DNA of 64,000 nucleotides from Streptomyces maremycinicus (GTDB lineage Bacteria; Actinomycetota; Actinomycetes; Streptomycetales; Streptomycetaceae), in the NCBI RefSeq assembly GCF_001184025.1, contig NZ_BBYG01000023.1, positions 124,001 through 188,000 on the forward strand. The letters run 5' to 3'. The notes below the pieces were generated by a model, which saw only the letters and a list, made by a program, of their open reading frames with translations, did not search any database and was not told the origin of the DNA. Below are positions 41,132-51,936 of the stretch, piece after piece. Position numbers and translations under genes: made by a program. Each line of letters starts with the position of its first letter. Position 1 is the stretch's first letter.

Positions 41132-41485
41132 CCGTGACCCGGCAGCCGTGACGGTGCTCCGCCGGTGATCCCGCGGTGATCCGCCGGAGGTTCGTACGGA
41201 GGCCGCCGGTGGTCCGGCTGGGATCCGGCGGCGTCCGGTCCGTGGGGCACCGGTGACCTGGCCGTCGTCCGTACGCGGGTCGCCCGCGATCGGTGACCCT
41301 CGGCGGTCCGTTCGTGGCCGGCCGGCGGTTGTCCGTGGGTCGCCGTTGGACCGCTGTGACCCGTCGGCGGTCCGTTCGTGGGCGGCCGGTAGTCCGGTGG
41401 GGGTTCGCTTCCGGGGCGTCGGCGGCTCGTCGGCGGCTGGTCGGACGGGGATGGGTTGTCGGTGGCTCGTGGGATGCTTTCGGGG
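41132..41485. other. gene-free gap before holA
   Basis: 354 bp of GC-rich sequence with imperfect repeats (GGCGGTCCGTTCGTGG near 41302 and 41368, and several GGTGATCC/GCCGGTGG motifs). No gene and no hairpin with a stem above 10 bp is evident. GATGCT at 41473 is a candidate -10 element for holA. Confidence 0.5.
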
Positions 41486-42475
41486 ATGGCCAGGAAGACT
41501 GCGAATGACGATCCTCTCGCCCCGGTGACGCTTGCCGTGGGCCAGGAGGACCTCCTGCTCGACCGTGCCGTACAGGAGGTGGTGGCCGCCGCGAGGGCCG
41601 CCGACGCCGACACGGACGTGCGTGACCTGACCCCGGACCAGGTGCAGCCCGGCACGCTCGCCGAGCTGACCAGCCCCTCGCTCTTCGCGGAACGCAAGGT
41701 CGTGGTCGTCCGCAACGCGCATGATCTGTCCGCCGACACCGTCAAGGACGTCAAGGCGTATCTGGGGTCGCCCGCCGAGGAGATCACGCTGGTGCTGCTG
41801 CACGCCGGCGGAGCCAAGGGCAAGGGGCTGCTGGACGCCGCGCGCAAGGCGGGGGCGCGGGAGGTGGCCTGTCCGAAGATGACCAAGCCGGCGGACCGGC
41901 TGGCCTTCGTGCGGCAGGAGTTCCGGGCGACCGGGCGGTCGGCCACGCCCGAGGCGTGCCAGGCGCTGGTCGACGCCATCGGCAGCGATCTGCGGGAGCT
42001 GGCCTCGGCCGTGTCCCAGCTGGTCGCCGACGTCGAGGGGACCATCGACGAGGCCGTCGTCGGGCGGTACTACACCGGGAGGGCCGAGGCCTCGAGCTTC
42101 ACCGTCGCGGACCGGGCGGTGGAGGGGCGGGCGGCAGAGGCGCTGGAGGCGTTGCGCTGGTCGCTCGCGACCGGGGTCGCGCCGGTGCTGATCACCAGCG
42201 CGCTGGCCCAGGGGGTCCGGGCCATCGGCAAGCTGTCCTCGGCGCGTGGTGGCCGGCCGGCCGATCTCGCGCGGGAACTGGGCATGCCGCCGTGGAAGAT
42301 CGACCGGGTGCGCCAGCAGATGCGGGGCTGGACGCCGGACGGTGTGGCCGCCGCGCTGCGGGCCGTCGCCGAGGCGGACGCGGGAGTGAAGGGCGGCGGT
42401 GACGACCCGGAGTACGCCCTCGAGAAGGCCGTCGTGGCGATCGTGCGGGCGGCGCGGTCCGGGGGCCGCGGGTAG
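41486..42475 (+). CDS. holA: DNA polymerase III subunit delta
   Basis: A 329-aa clamp-loader subunit that opens the beta clamp. It begins MARKTANDDPLAPVTLAVGQEDLLLDRAV. VTLAVGQEDLLLDRAV and SPSLFAERKVVVVRNA are family landmarks. The C-terminal lid and collar helices (LRWSLATGVAPVLITSALAQGVRAI, LGMPPWKIDRVRQQMRGW) are complete. ATG 41486 lies 7 nt after GATGCT and has no well-spaced ribosome site, so it may be leaderless. The comEA-comEC-holA order is common in bacteria. Confidence 0.93.
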   Translation: MARKTANDDPLAPVTLAVGQEDLLLDRAVQEVVAAARAADADTDVRDLTPDQVQPGTLAELTSPSLFAERKVVVVRNAHDLSADTVKDVKAYLGSPAEEITLVLLHAGGAKGKGLLDAARKAGAREVACPKMTKPADRLAFVRQEFRATGRSATPEACQALVDAIGSDLRELASAVSQLVADVEGTIDEAVVGRYYTGRAEASSFTVADRAVEGRAAEALEALRWSLATGVAPVLITSALAQGVRAIGKLSSARGGRPADLARELGMPPWKIDRVRQQMRGWTPDGVAAALRAVAEADAGVKGGGDDPEYALEKAVVAIVRAARSGGRG

Positions 42476-42611
42476 TCGTTCGGCCCTGGTGTCACCGGCG
42501 CCGTTCGGCCCCGGTGGCACCGGCGTGATCCAGTGGCCTTTCCTCGGCCGGGGAGGAGAATCGGGGGTACCGGCCGCACATCGCCAAGGGATGCGAAAGG
42601 TGGCGATCGAG

Positions 42612-43007
42612 ATGGCTGAACACCCGCACGCTGCGCTCGTCCGCAAGGGATACGAGGCGTTCACCCGCGGGGACATGGACACCCTGCGCGGGATGATGAC
42701 GGGGGACTGTACGCACCACGTGCCCGGTTCCCACATGCTGGCCGGGGACTTCAAGGGCCTCGACGCGGTCATGGACATGTACGGCAGGCTGTTCTCGGAG
42801 ACGGGCGGGTCGTTGCGCGTCGATCTGCACACCGTCCTGGTCGACGGCCGTGGACACGCCGTCTCCCTCCACCGGATCAGCGCCGACCGCAACGGCAAGC
42901 ACATGGACGAGAGCGGGGGCATTGTCTTCCGCATCGTCGGCGAGAAGATCAGCGATCTCGACGAGTGCGTCGAGGACATCGACGCGAGCAACGACTTCTG
43001 GTCGTGA
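42612..43007 (+). CDS. SnoaL/NTF2-like protein
   Basis: A 131-aa alpha+beta cone protein (ALVRKGYEAFTRGDMDTLRGMM, HHVPGSHMLAGDFKGLDAVMDMYGRLF, GIVFRIVGEKISDLDECVEDIDASNDFWS). The pocket holds conserved His and Asp as in SnoaL-like isomerases and ketosteroid-isomerase relatives. The substrate is unknown. ATG 42612 has AAAGGTGG upstream; an ATG at 42591 is badly spaced. GGGTAC at 42565-42570 resembles a SigB-type -10 and may mark stress control, but no good -35 is seen. Confidence 0.75.
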   Translation: MAEHPHAALVRKGYEAFTRGDMDTLRGMMTGDCTHHVPGSHMLAGDFKGLDAVMDMYGRLFSETGGSLRVDLHTVLVDGRGHAVSLHRISADRNGKHMDESGGIVFRIVGEKISDLDECVEDIDASNDFWS

Positions 43008-43278
43008 CGCCCAGGCCTCCGGGCCTCCGGGCCTCCGGGCTTCCGGGCTTCCGGGCCTCCCGGCAGCCCCGGCCCCGGGAGGCCCCCGGCCTCCCGGCGA
43101 CTTCCCCCGACCTCCGGCCGACCACCCCCCGTTCTCCCGCCGACCTCCGGCCGACCACCCCCCGTTCTCCCGCCGACCTCCGGCCGACCACCCCCCGTTC
43201 TCCCGCCGACCATCGACCCCAACGACCCCAACGACCCCATCGACCCCCACGCCCCGACCCATCGACCGTCGGGACATG
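43008..43278. repeat. repeat tract including three exact 33-bp units
   Basis: Starts with a GGGCCTCC/GGGCTTCC run (43018-43062). Three perfect 33-bp units beginning CGACCTCCGGCCGACC follow (43108-43140, 43141-43173, 43174-43206). Then come CGACCCCAA-type 9-bp repeats (43210-43245). No gene is seen between 43008 and 43460. Confidence 0.85.
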
Positions 43279-43328
43279 CCGAAGGCCCCGGGCCGTGCCC
43301 TGGGGAGGGCGAGGCTCGGGGCCTTCGG
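43279..43328. terminator. bidirectional hairpin beyond rpsT
   Basis: CCGAAGGCCCCG pairs perfectly with CGGGGCCTTCGG over a 26-nt loop. It lies 132 bp 3' of rpsT and beyond the SnoaL-like gene. Confidence 0.7.
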
Positions 43329-43460
43329 GTGGAGCTGTTCAAGCTGGTGAGCCCGTACCCGCGTGGCGAACGCAGGCCGCGTACAGGCTCGGGGTGCCGG
43401 ACGGGAGCGGATGAGAGGGCCCGCTCTGGGTCCCTCCGGCGATCAGATCAGATAAGGGGT

Positions 43461-43727
43461 TCAGCCCTTGAGGGTCTCGACCTTGGAAGCAAGCGCCGAC
43501 TTCTTGTTGGCGGCCTGGTTCTTGTGGATGACGCCCTTCGAGACGGCCTTGTCGAGCTGACGCGCGGCAGCGCGCTGGTACTCGGTGGCCTTCTCGACGT
43601 CACCCGCGGCAGCAGCCTCACGGGCCTTGCGGATCGCGGTCTTCAGGGAGGACTTGACGGCCTTGTTGCGCAGCCGAGCCTTCTCGTTGGTCTTGATCCG
43701 CTTGATCTGGGACTTGATGTTCGCCAC
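43461..43727 (-). CDS. rpsT: 30S ribosomal protein S20
   Basis: An 88-aa, very basic three-helix protein (ANIKSQIKRIKTNEKARLRNKAVKSSLKT...GVIHKNQAANKKSALASKV). The GTG start at 43727 has AAAAGG about 8 nt upstream. It diverges from lepA, the usual actinobacterial arrangement. Confidence 0.97.
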   Translation of the reverse strand: MANIKSQIKRIKTNEKARLRNKAVKSSLKTAIRKAREAAAAGDVEKATEYQRAAARQLDKAVSKGVIHKNQAANKKSALASKVETLKG

Positions 43728-43951
43728 GAATGAGCCTTTTCAGGTTCAGGCACGGCGCCGCTCGGGCTCCGTGCCAGTGATTGTGTCTTTCCGAGGTGCC
43801 TCGTGCTGAGAGGGCAAGAGACACAGCTGCCCAGACTACCAGTGGCTCCCCGAGTGGCCCAAACCGGCTCCCGGTCGCCACCCGTGGGACCATGGAGCCT
43901 ACGTATCGATCCGACCCGAGGCACAAGGCGCCTCAAGAGACAGGACCCTGC

Positions 43952-45820
<1,869 letters not shown>

Positions 45821-45840
45821 TCACGATCCACGCCGGTTTT

Positions 45841-45874
45841 CAGGGCCCGTCGCGCGACAGCGCGGCGGGCCCTG
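45841..45874 (+). terminator. terminator of lepA
   Basis: CAGGGCCCGTCGCGC pairs with GCGCGGCGGGCCCTG (one T-G wobble) around a 4-nt loop, starting 20 bp after the stop codon. Confidence 0.9.
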
Positions 45875-45934
45875 TGGCTCTATTCAGGAGAAAGTGACTG
45901 CCCGGGGCCCCTTACGTGCTGGCCAGTCGCCCTC

Positions 45935-45973
45935 TACTCTGATCCCTGCTCGGTAGTTACTCGTGAGTTAAAC
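45935..45973 (+). promoter_or_regulatory. promoter and near-palindrome upstream of the acyl-CoA synthetase gene
   Basis: TACTCT (45935-45940) is a good -10; TTACGT lies 17 bp before it. Just downstream, GTTACTCGTGAGTTAAAC (45956-45973) is an AT-rich near-palindrome with ACTC-GT-GAGT at its centre, in the position of a repressor site. A thrice-repeated CAACAGCCGCCG-like unit follows it. The repressor is unknown; a TetR-type fatty-acid regulator would be a fair guess. Confidence 0.45.
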
Positions 45974-46070
45974 AACAGCCGCCGTCAACAGCCGCCGCTG
46001 TCAACAACCGCCGCGTCGTCGTACGACGCCGCAATGAGCCAGCCGCATCGTCGCGGGCCCGGAGGATGTC

Positions 46071-47945
46071 GTGAGCGACACACAGACACTGATCGAGAAC
46101 CGTCCGCCGTCCGTCGCGGGCCTCTTCCTGGAGCGCGTGTCGGCCACGCCCGACGCCGAGGCCTACCGGTACCCGGTGCCGGCCGCGGCCGGGGAGGGCC
46201 CCGACGACTGGAAGTCGCTGACCTGGGCGCAGGCCGCCGAACGCGTCTACGCGATCGCGGCCGGCCTGATCGAGCTGGGCGTGCGGGCCGAGGAGCGCGT
46301 CGCGCTCGCCGCCTCCACCCGGCTCGAGTGGATCCTCGCCGACCTCGGCATCATGTGCGCCGGGGCCGCCACGACCACGGTGTACCCGCAGACCAACGCC
46401 GACGAGTCGGCGTTCATCCTGGCCGACTCCGAGTCCAAGGTGCTGATCGCCGAGGACGCGGCCCAGCTCGCCAAGGCCGTCGAGAAGCGCGCCGAACTGC
46501 CCGCCCTCACCCATGTGGTCGTGATCGACCCGGCCGGCGTGGAGACCGCCGACTGGATCCTCACCCTCGACGAGCTGGAGAGGCGCGGCGCGGCCCGGCT
46601 GGAGAAGGAAGCCCAGCTGATCAAGGAGCGGGTCGGCGCCATCACGAAGGACCAGCTCGCCACCCTCATCTACACCTCCGGCACCACCGGCCGGCCCAAG
46701 GGTGTCCGGCTGCCGCACGACAACTGGTCGTACATGGCGAAGGCGATCGCCGCGACCGGCCTGGTCGGCCCGGACGACGTGCAGTACCTGTGGCTGCCGC
46801 TGGCGCACGTCTTCGGCAAGGTCCTCACCTCGGGCCAGATCGAGGTCGGGCACGTCACCGCGGTCGACGGCCGCGTCGACAAGATCATCGAGAACCTGCC
46901 GGTCGTCCAGCCGACGTACATGGCCGCCGTGCCGCGCATCTTCGAGAAGGTCTACAACGGGGTCGCCGCCAAGGCCCGCGCGGGCGGCGGGGCCAAGTTC
47001 AAGATCTTCCAGTGGGCCGCCGGGGTCTCCCGCGAGTACGCCAAGGCCGCCCAGGACAACTTCCGGCGCACCGGCACCGCCGCCGTCCCCTTCGGACTCG
47101 GCGCCAAGCACAAGGTCGCCGACGCGCTCGTCTACGCCAAGATCCGCGAGGCCTTCGGCGGCAACCTGCGCGCGTGTGTCTCCGGGTCGGCGGCGCTCGC
47201 CCCGGAGATCGGCTACTTCTTCGCCGGTGCCGGCATCCACATCCTGGAGGGCTACGGCCTGACGGAGTCCTCCGCGGCCTCCTTCGTGAACCCCGGTGAG
47301 GCCTACCGCACCGGCACGGTCGGCAAGCCGCTGCCCGGTACGGAGGTGCGGATCGCCGACGACGGCGAGATCCTGCTGCGCGGCCCCGGCATCATGGAGG
47401 GCTACCACGGGCTCCCGGAGAAGACCGCCGAGGTCCTGGAGGCCGACGGCTGGTTCCACACGGGTGACATCGGCGAGCTGTCGCCCGACGGGTACCTGCG
47501 CATCACGGACCGCAAGAAGGACCTCATCAAAACGTCCGGCGGCAAGTACATCGCGCCCGCCGAGGTCGAGGGACAGTTCAAGGCGGTGTGCCCGTACGTC
47601 TCCAACATCCTCGTGCACGGCGCCGACCGTAACTTCTGCACGGCGCTCATCGCCCTCGACGAGGTGTCGCTCCTCGACTGGGCGAAGGACAACGGGCTGG
47701 CCGGAAAGTCGTACGCGGAGGTCGTCGCCGCGCCCGTCACCGTGGAGCTGATCGACGGCTACGTCAAGCAGCTCAACGAGGGTCTCCAGCGCTGGCAGAC
47801 CATCAAGAAGTTCCGCCTGCTGCCCCGGGACCTGGACGTCGAGCACGGCGAGATCACGCCGAGCCTGAAGCTGAAGCGGCCGGTCGTGGAGCGGGAGTAC
47901 AAGCACCTCATCGAGGAGATGTACGCCGGATCGCGCGAGGCGTAG
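46071..47945 (+). CDS. long-chain fatty acyl-CoA synthetase (AMP-binding)
   Basis: A 624-aa adenylating enzyme. LIYTSGTTGRPKGVRL is the P-loop, GYGLTESSAA and GWFHTGDIGELSPDGYLRITDRKKDLIKTSGGKYIAPAEVE are the A5 and A7-A8 core motifs. LGVRAEERVALAASTRLEWILADLGIMCAGAATTTVYPQTNADE marks the long-chain FadD15 subgroup. It activates fatty acids to acyl-CoA for degradation or lipid synthesis. GTG 46071 follows CGGAGG. A promoter and candidate operator are seen upstream and a terminator downstream, so it is monocistronic. Confidence 0.93.
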   Translation: MSDTQTLIENRPPSVAGLFLERVSATPDAEAYRYPVPAAAGEGPDDWKSLTWAQAAERVYAIAAGLIELGVRAEERVALAASTRLEWILADLGIMCAGAATTTVYPQTNADESAFILADSESKVLIAEDAAQLAKAVEKRAELPALTHVVVIDPAGVETADWILTLDELERRGAARLEKEAQLIKERVGAITKDQLATLIYTSGTTGRPKGVRLPHDNWSYMAKAIAATGLVGPDDVQYLWLPLAHVFGKVLTSGQIEVGHVTAVDGRVDKIIENLPVVQPTYMAAVPRIFEKVYNGVAAKARAGGGAKFKIFQWAAGVSREYAKAAQDNFRRTGTAAVPFGLGAKHKVADALVYAKIREAFGGNLRACVSGSAALAPEIGYFFAGAGIHILEGYGLTESSAASFVNPGEAYRTGTVGKPLPGTEVRIADDGEILLRGPGIMEGYHGLPEKTAEVLEADGWFHTGDIGELSPDGYLRITDRKKDLIKTSGGKYIAPAEVEGQFKAVCPYVSNILVHGADRNFCTALIALDEVSLLDWAKDNGLAGKSYAEVVAAPVTVELIDGYVKQLNEGLQRWQTIKKFRLLPRDLDVEHGEITPSLKLKRPVVEREYKHLIEEMYAGSREA

Positions 47946-47998
47946 CACGGGAGCGCGGGGGCGCGACGGCGCGGGACACGGCGCGTCGGCGCGCGAAC

Positions 47999-48030
47999 GG
48001 GGCGGAGTCCGAATGCTCGGATTCCGCCCC
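47999..48030 (+). terminator. terminator of the acyl-CoA synthetase gene
   Basis: A 14-bp stem with one G-T pair (GGGGCGGA...TCCGCCCC) and a 4-nt loop lies 54 bp after the stop codon. Confidence 0.88.
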
Positions 48031-48170
48031 TCAACCGCGCTTCATCGAGCACACACGGACAACCGCGTAGCACGGTTCTCGCTCAGGACGGCGCACTTCG
48101 GTAACCCAGCGCTCATGGCCGGGATCGGTCTGTCACCCTGGGGGCATCCGAACCGCCCGGGGAGCTGCGC

Positions 48171-50351
48171 ATGGGGGCCATTCCGACGCAACGGGAGACC
48201 GCGTCCCGTGCCCCGGGCGCGCCCGCGCACCCGAGTACGCACTCGGTCGCGCTCCCGCAGCTGCGCGCGACCCTGAACGGCGGCCCCCTCGCGCCCGGGG
48301 CCGCCCGCGAGCTGGTGCGGGCCGCGCTGAAGGAGTGGTCCGGTCTGGGCCTGCTCGGCGCCGAGGAGGCCGACGGCCCCGGCGAGCGCCTCGCCCACGA
48401 CACCACGCTCGTCGTCAGCGAACTCGTCACGAACGCCGTCGTCCACGCCGGCACGGACGTCGAGCTGTCCTGCCGTCTGGAAGAGGATCCCGAACGCGGC
48501 GGACGGCCCGAGCGTGTCGGACGGCCCGACCACATCGGACGGCCCGAGTTCGATGAGCGGGCCGAGCGAGTCGAGCGAGCCGAACGACCTCACCCGTCCG
48601 GCCGACCTGACCGACTCGACCGACCCGAACGGACCGACCGCGCCGGGTGTCCGGAGTATCCCGGCGGCTGTCGCGCGGTCGTCGTCGAGGTATCCGACCA
48701 CCACCCCTCCCGGGCCCCGCGCGACGGCACCGCCGAACCGCCGCCGTACGGGACGGCGGAGTACGGCCGGGGTCTGCGCCTGGTCGCCGCGCTGGCCGAC
48801 GCCTGGGGGGTGACGTACCGCAGGGGGACGAAGACGGTCTGGGCCCGGCTGCTGCCGACCGCCGCCGAGCCCCAGGACGCGGGCCTCCCCGGCCAGGGCG
48901 ACCCCCCGCACCCAGGCCACGGGCACGAGGCGTCCGGCCGCTCGGCACACCTCGGCTGCTTCAGCCCCGCCGGGCTCACCGCCCACCCCGAGCACCCGCT
49001 CGACGCCGGCCCGGGTCTGCTGGAGGCGCTGGCCCCGGTCCCGCAGCCGGTCGGGTCGCGGGACCGGGACTGGCTCAACCGCGGGGCCCTGTCCTTTCTC
49101 GCCGAGGCGTCCGACCTGCTCGCCGGGCAGCTCGACGAGGACCTGGTGGCCGCGCTGACCGGACAGCTGCTCGTGCCGCGGCTCGCCGACTGGTGCGCGG
49201 TGTGGCTCGAGGACGAGGTGAGCGCACGGGGGGAGTGGGCGGGCGGGCCCGGGCCGCGGCTGGCCCGGGTCTGGCACGGCTGCGAGAACCGGGTGGAGGA
49301 GCTGCGCCGGGCCCTGGAGAAGGATCCGCCGTGTCCGCCCGACGGCGGCCCCAGCTCGGGGCCCGAGCCCTTTCCCTGGCCCGGCGCGGCGCTCGGCCCG
49401 CACGGCACGGCCCTCGCCTACCGGCTGATCGCCGGCGGGCGGCCGCTCGGCACCCTGGTCATCGGGCAGGCGGGGCTGCCGGCCTTCGCCGACGAGGTCA
49501 CCGGGCTCGTCGAGGACCTCGGCCGCCGGGTGGCGCTCGCCATCGGAGCGGCCCGTCAGTACGCGCGTCAGGCCACCATCAGCGCCGTCCTCCAGCGGGG
49601 GCTGCTGCCCGGCGCGGTCGCTGAGATCCCCGGGGTGCGCAGCGCCCTCGTCTACGAGCCGCGCGAGCAGGGCGGCCCGAGCGGCGACTTCTACGACCTG
49701 TTCCCGGCGGGCGACGGCCGCTGGTGCTTCGCGGTGGGCGATGTGCAGGGCAAGGGGCCGGAGGCGGCCGTCGTCATCGGCCTCGCCCGGCCCTGGCTGC
49801 GGCTGCTGGCCCGGGAGGGCTATGGCGTCGCCGACGTTCTGGACCGGCTCAACCAGCTCCTCCTCGACGACGCGACGGAGGCCGCGGACGCCGCCGCCCG
49901 TGCGTACGTGGGTCCCGCCGGGCCGGGCGACGGCCCGCAGACCCGCTTCCTGTCGCTCCTCTACGGCGAGCTGGCCCCCTTCGAGGGAGGGGTCCGCTGC
50001 ACCCTCGCCTCCGCCGGGCACCCGCTGCCGCTGGTGCTCGCGCCGGACGGCTCGGTCGCCACGGGCGGGCGTCCGCAGACCCTGCTCGGGGTCATCGAGG
50101 ACGTCACGTACACCTGCGACAGTCTGGAGCTGCGGCCCGGCGACAGCCTGCTGTGCGTCACCGACGGCGTCACGGAACGCCGGTCGGGCCTTCGGCAGTT
50201 CGACGACGAGGACGGCCTCGCCGTCGCGCTGGCGGGCTGCGTCGGACTCGACGCGGAGCTGATCGCGGAGCGGATCCGGCGCCTCGTGCACGAGTTCGGC
50301 GACCGGCCGCCGGAGGACGACCTCGCCCTGCTGGTCCTTCAGGCGGAGTAG
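48171..50351 (+). CDS. SpoIIE-type PP2C phosphatase with anti-sigma-like ATPase and GAF-like domains
   Basis: A 726-aa protein. Residues 25-225 form a HATPase_c domain of the RsbW/SpoIIAB kind (LVVSELVTNAVVHAG, then YGRGLRLVAALADAWG). Between these motifs is a disordered insert of about 60 residues rich in GRPE/RPD/RAE repeats. Residues about 300-460 look GAF-like. The C-terminal PP2C/SpoIIE domain keeps the metal sites (GGPSGDFYDLF, GDVQGKGPEAA, TDGVTE, EDDLALLVL). Such proteins control anti-anti-sigma factors by phosphorylation and dephosphorylation. No partner gene is adjacent. ATG 48171 follows GGGGAG. Confidence 0.88.
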   Translation: MGAIPTQRETASRAPGAPAHPSTHSVALPQLRATLNGGPLAPGAARELVRAALKEWSGLGLLGAEEADGPGERLAHDTTLVVSELVTNAVVHAGTDVELSCRLEEDPERGGRPERVGRPDHIGRPEFDERAERVERAERPHPSGRPDRLDRPERTDRAGCPEYPGGCRAVVVEVSDHHPSRAPRDGTAEPPPYGTAEYGRGLRLVAALADAWGVTYRRGTKTVWARLLPTAAEPQDAGLPGQGDPPHPGHGHEASGRSAHLGCFSPAGLTAHPEHPLDAGPGLLEALAPVPQPVGSRDRDWLNRGALSFLAEASDLLAGQLDEDLVAALTGQLLVPRLADWCAVWLEDEVSARGEWAGGPGPRLARVWHGCENRVEELRRALEKDPPCPPDGGPSSGPEPFPWPGAALGPHGTALAYRLIAGGRPLGTLVIGQAGLPAFADEVTGLVEDLGRRVALAIGAARQYARQATISAVLQRGLLPGAVAEIPGVRSALVYEPREQGGPSGDFYDLFPAGDGRWCFAVGDVQGKGPEAAVVIGLARPWLRLLAREGYGVADVLDRLNQLLLDDATEAADAAARAYVGPAGPGDGPQTRFLSLLYGELAPFEGGVRCTLASAGHPLPLVLAPDGSVATGGRPQTLLGVIEDVTYTCDSLELRPGDSLLCVTDGVTERRSGLRQFDDEDGLAVALAGCVGLDAELIAERIRRLVHEFGDRPPEDDLALLVLQAE

Positions 50352-50722
50352 CGGCGCCGGCCCGACGGTGTGTGGGTCGGCCTGCCTCCCGGGACCCGGC
50401 CGGGGCCAGCCGGGTCTGGAAGGTCTGCCGGGTCTGCCGGGACCAGTCGGGGCCAGACAGGCCTGCCCGGGAGTGGTCGGGGCCAGACAGGCCTGCCCGG
50501 GAGTGGTCGGGGCCAGGCGGGGCCTGGCTGGGACCAGCCGGGTCTGCTGAACCAGTCGGGGCCTGCCCGGGGCCGGCCGGGGCCAGGCGGGGCCTGCCGG
50601 GCCCAGGCGAGGCCTGCCCGGGGCCGGCCGGGGCCTGTCGACAGGGAGCGGTGGGGCCTGCCGACAGGGGGCCGGGGGTGTCGGGTGGGGCGGGGGAGAC
50701 CGGAAGGACAGGTTTGCGGATG
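50352..50722. repeat. minisatellite-like gap with 30-bp repeats
   Basis: The gap before the peroxidase gene is built from GGGGCCAG/GGCCTGCC-type units. Two units are identical over 30 bp (50449-50478 and 50479-50508, GGGGCCAGACAGG...) and degenerate copies follow to about 50690. No gene is seen. Confidence 0.75.
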
Positions 50723-50735
50723 TATCGTCCGGGTC
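50723..50735 (+). promoter_or_regulatory. -10 element, leaderless start of the peroxidase gene
   Basis: TATCGT lies 7 nt before a GTG start. Confidence 0.5.
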
Positions 50736-51818
50736 GTGTCGAAGGCGATGAATGTCGTATCCGAAGCGCCCACCCGCCGACGCGTCCTGATCGCCGGAGC
50801 GGGGCTCGGGCTGAGCGTGACCGCCTGTGCCCGTGACGTCGATCCGTCCGAGGACGCCCGGGGGCCCGGCTTCCACGGCCTGCGCCAGGCCGGGGTGACG
50901 ACACCGCGGCAGGCCACCGTGCTGCTCCTGGCGTACGACCTCGACCCCGGTCTGCGGGGCGCGGCGGGTGCGCGTGCGCTGAAGGCGGTGCTCGGGTCGT
51001 GGACCGACGCACTCGCCGAGACGCTGGAGTCGGACGGCTCGCGCGCCGCGCGGCTCACCGCCACCGTCGGTATCGGCCCCGCCCTTCCCGCGGCTCTCGG
51101 CCTGCGGGCCCCGGCGGCCCTGCGTGAGCTGCCCGTCTTCACCGGTGACCGTCTCGACCCCGAGCGCTGCGGCGGCGATGTGCTGGTGCAGCTCTGCGCG
51201 GACACGGCGGACGCCACGGAGGCGGTCGCCGAGACCCTGACCCGGCTGGCCGGGGAGACCCTGGTCCCGCGCGGGCGGCAGGACGGCTTCCTGCCGCCGT
51301 CCCCCGACGGCGACAGCACCCCGCGCGATCTGCTCGGCTTCGAGGACGGGGCCGCCAACCCCACCCCCGAGGAGTGCGAACGCTGGGTGTGGTCGGGCAA
51401 CGCCACCTACCTCGTCGTGCGACGGATCCATCTGCGGCTGGAGGACTTCGCGCGGCTCGCCGTGCGCCGCCAGGAGGAGATCATCGGCCGCAGCCGCTCG
51501 ACCGGCGGCCCGTCGGCCGGGGGCCCCGAGGACGCCGACGCCGCCCCGCCGCGCTCCCACCTCCGGGCCGTGGACCCCCGCCTCGATTCGGGGGCCCGGA
51601 TGCTCCGCCGCGGGTACTCCTACGCCGACGGCCCCGCCGACCAGGGCCAGCTGTTCCTCGCGTTCATGCGGGACCCCGCGCTGTTCGTACGGGTGCAGCG
51701 CCGGATGGCGGCTCAGGACGAGCTGAGCGGATTCGCCGAGGCGCGGGGCTCGGCGGTGGCGTACGTCCTGCCGGGCGCGCGGCCTGGCCGCCCCCTGGGA
51801 GCGGACCTGCTGACCTGA
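50736..51818 (+). CDS. Dyp-type heme peroxidase, probable Tat lipoprotein
   Basis: A 360-aa protein. The signal has twin Arg (TRRRVLIAG), a hydrophobic core and a lipobox-like LSVTAC, so the product may be a Tat-exported lipoprotein. LLGFEDGAANPT holds the GxxDG motif with the catalytic Asp. RSHLRAVDP provides the likely proximal heme His, and RRGYSYADG and GQLFLAFMRD are further family stretches. It uses peroxide to oxidise dyes or lignin-like compounds, or acts with iron transport in EfeB-type systems; no efe genes are adjacent. GTG 50736 is supported by TATCGT 7 nt upstream; ATG 50748 is the alternative. Confidence 0.87.
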   Translation: MSKAMNVVSEAPTRRRVLIAGAGLGLSVTACARDVDPSEDARGPGFHGLRQAGVTTPRQATVLLLAYDLDPGLRGAAGARALKAVLGSWTDALAETLESDGSRAARLTATVGIGPALPAALGLRAPAALRELPVFTGDRLDPERCGGDVLVQLCADTADATEAVAETLTRLAGETLVPRGRQDGFLPPSPDGDSTPRDLLGFEDGAANPTPEECERWVWSGNATYLVVRRIHLRLEDFARLAVRRQEEIIGRSRSTGGPSAGGPEDADAAPPRSHLRAVDPRLDSGARMLRRGYSYADGPADQGQLFLAFMRDPALFVRVQRRMAAQDELSGFAEARGSAVAYVLPGARPGRPLGADLLT

Positions 51819-51923
51819 CCCCCGCCCCGGCCCCGGCCTGGTCCTCGGCCCGGCCCAGTCCTCGGTCCCGGTCCCTGCCCCTGCCCCTGCGCGACGGGTA
51901 TCAGGGTCGGGGCGGCTGTACGA

Positions 51924-51936
51924 GACAATGGGCGGT
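51924..51936 (+). promoter_or_regulatory. -10-like element, leaderless start of hemW
   Basis: GACAAT lies 7 nt before ATG 51937. No ribosome site is present. Confidence 0.4.

Noticed and set aside
42565..42570. SigB promoter for the SnoaL-like gene
   Set aside because: Only a -10-like GGGTAC is present; no convincing -35 lies 14-16 bp upstream.
43108..43206. 33-bp repeats as a CRISPR array
   Set aside because: The three units abut with no spacers between them.
50370..50735. N-terminal extension of the Dyp peroxidase through the repeat tract
   Set aside because: The extended residues are repeat-encoded Gly/Pro/Gln-rich and would bury the signal sequence; a leaderless start at 50736 fits.
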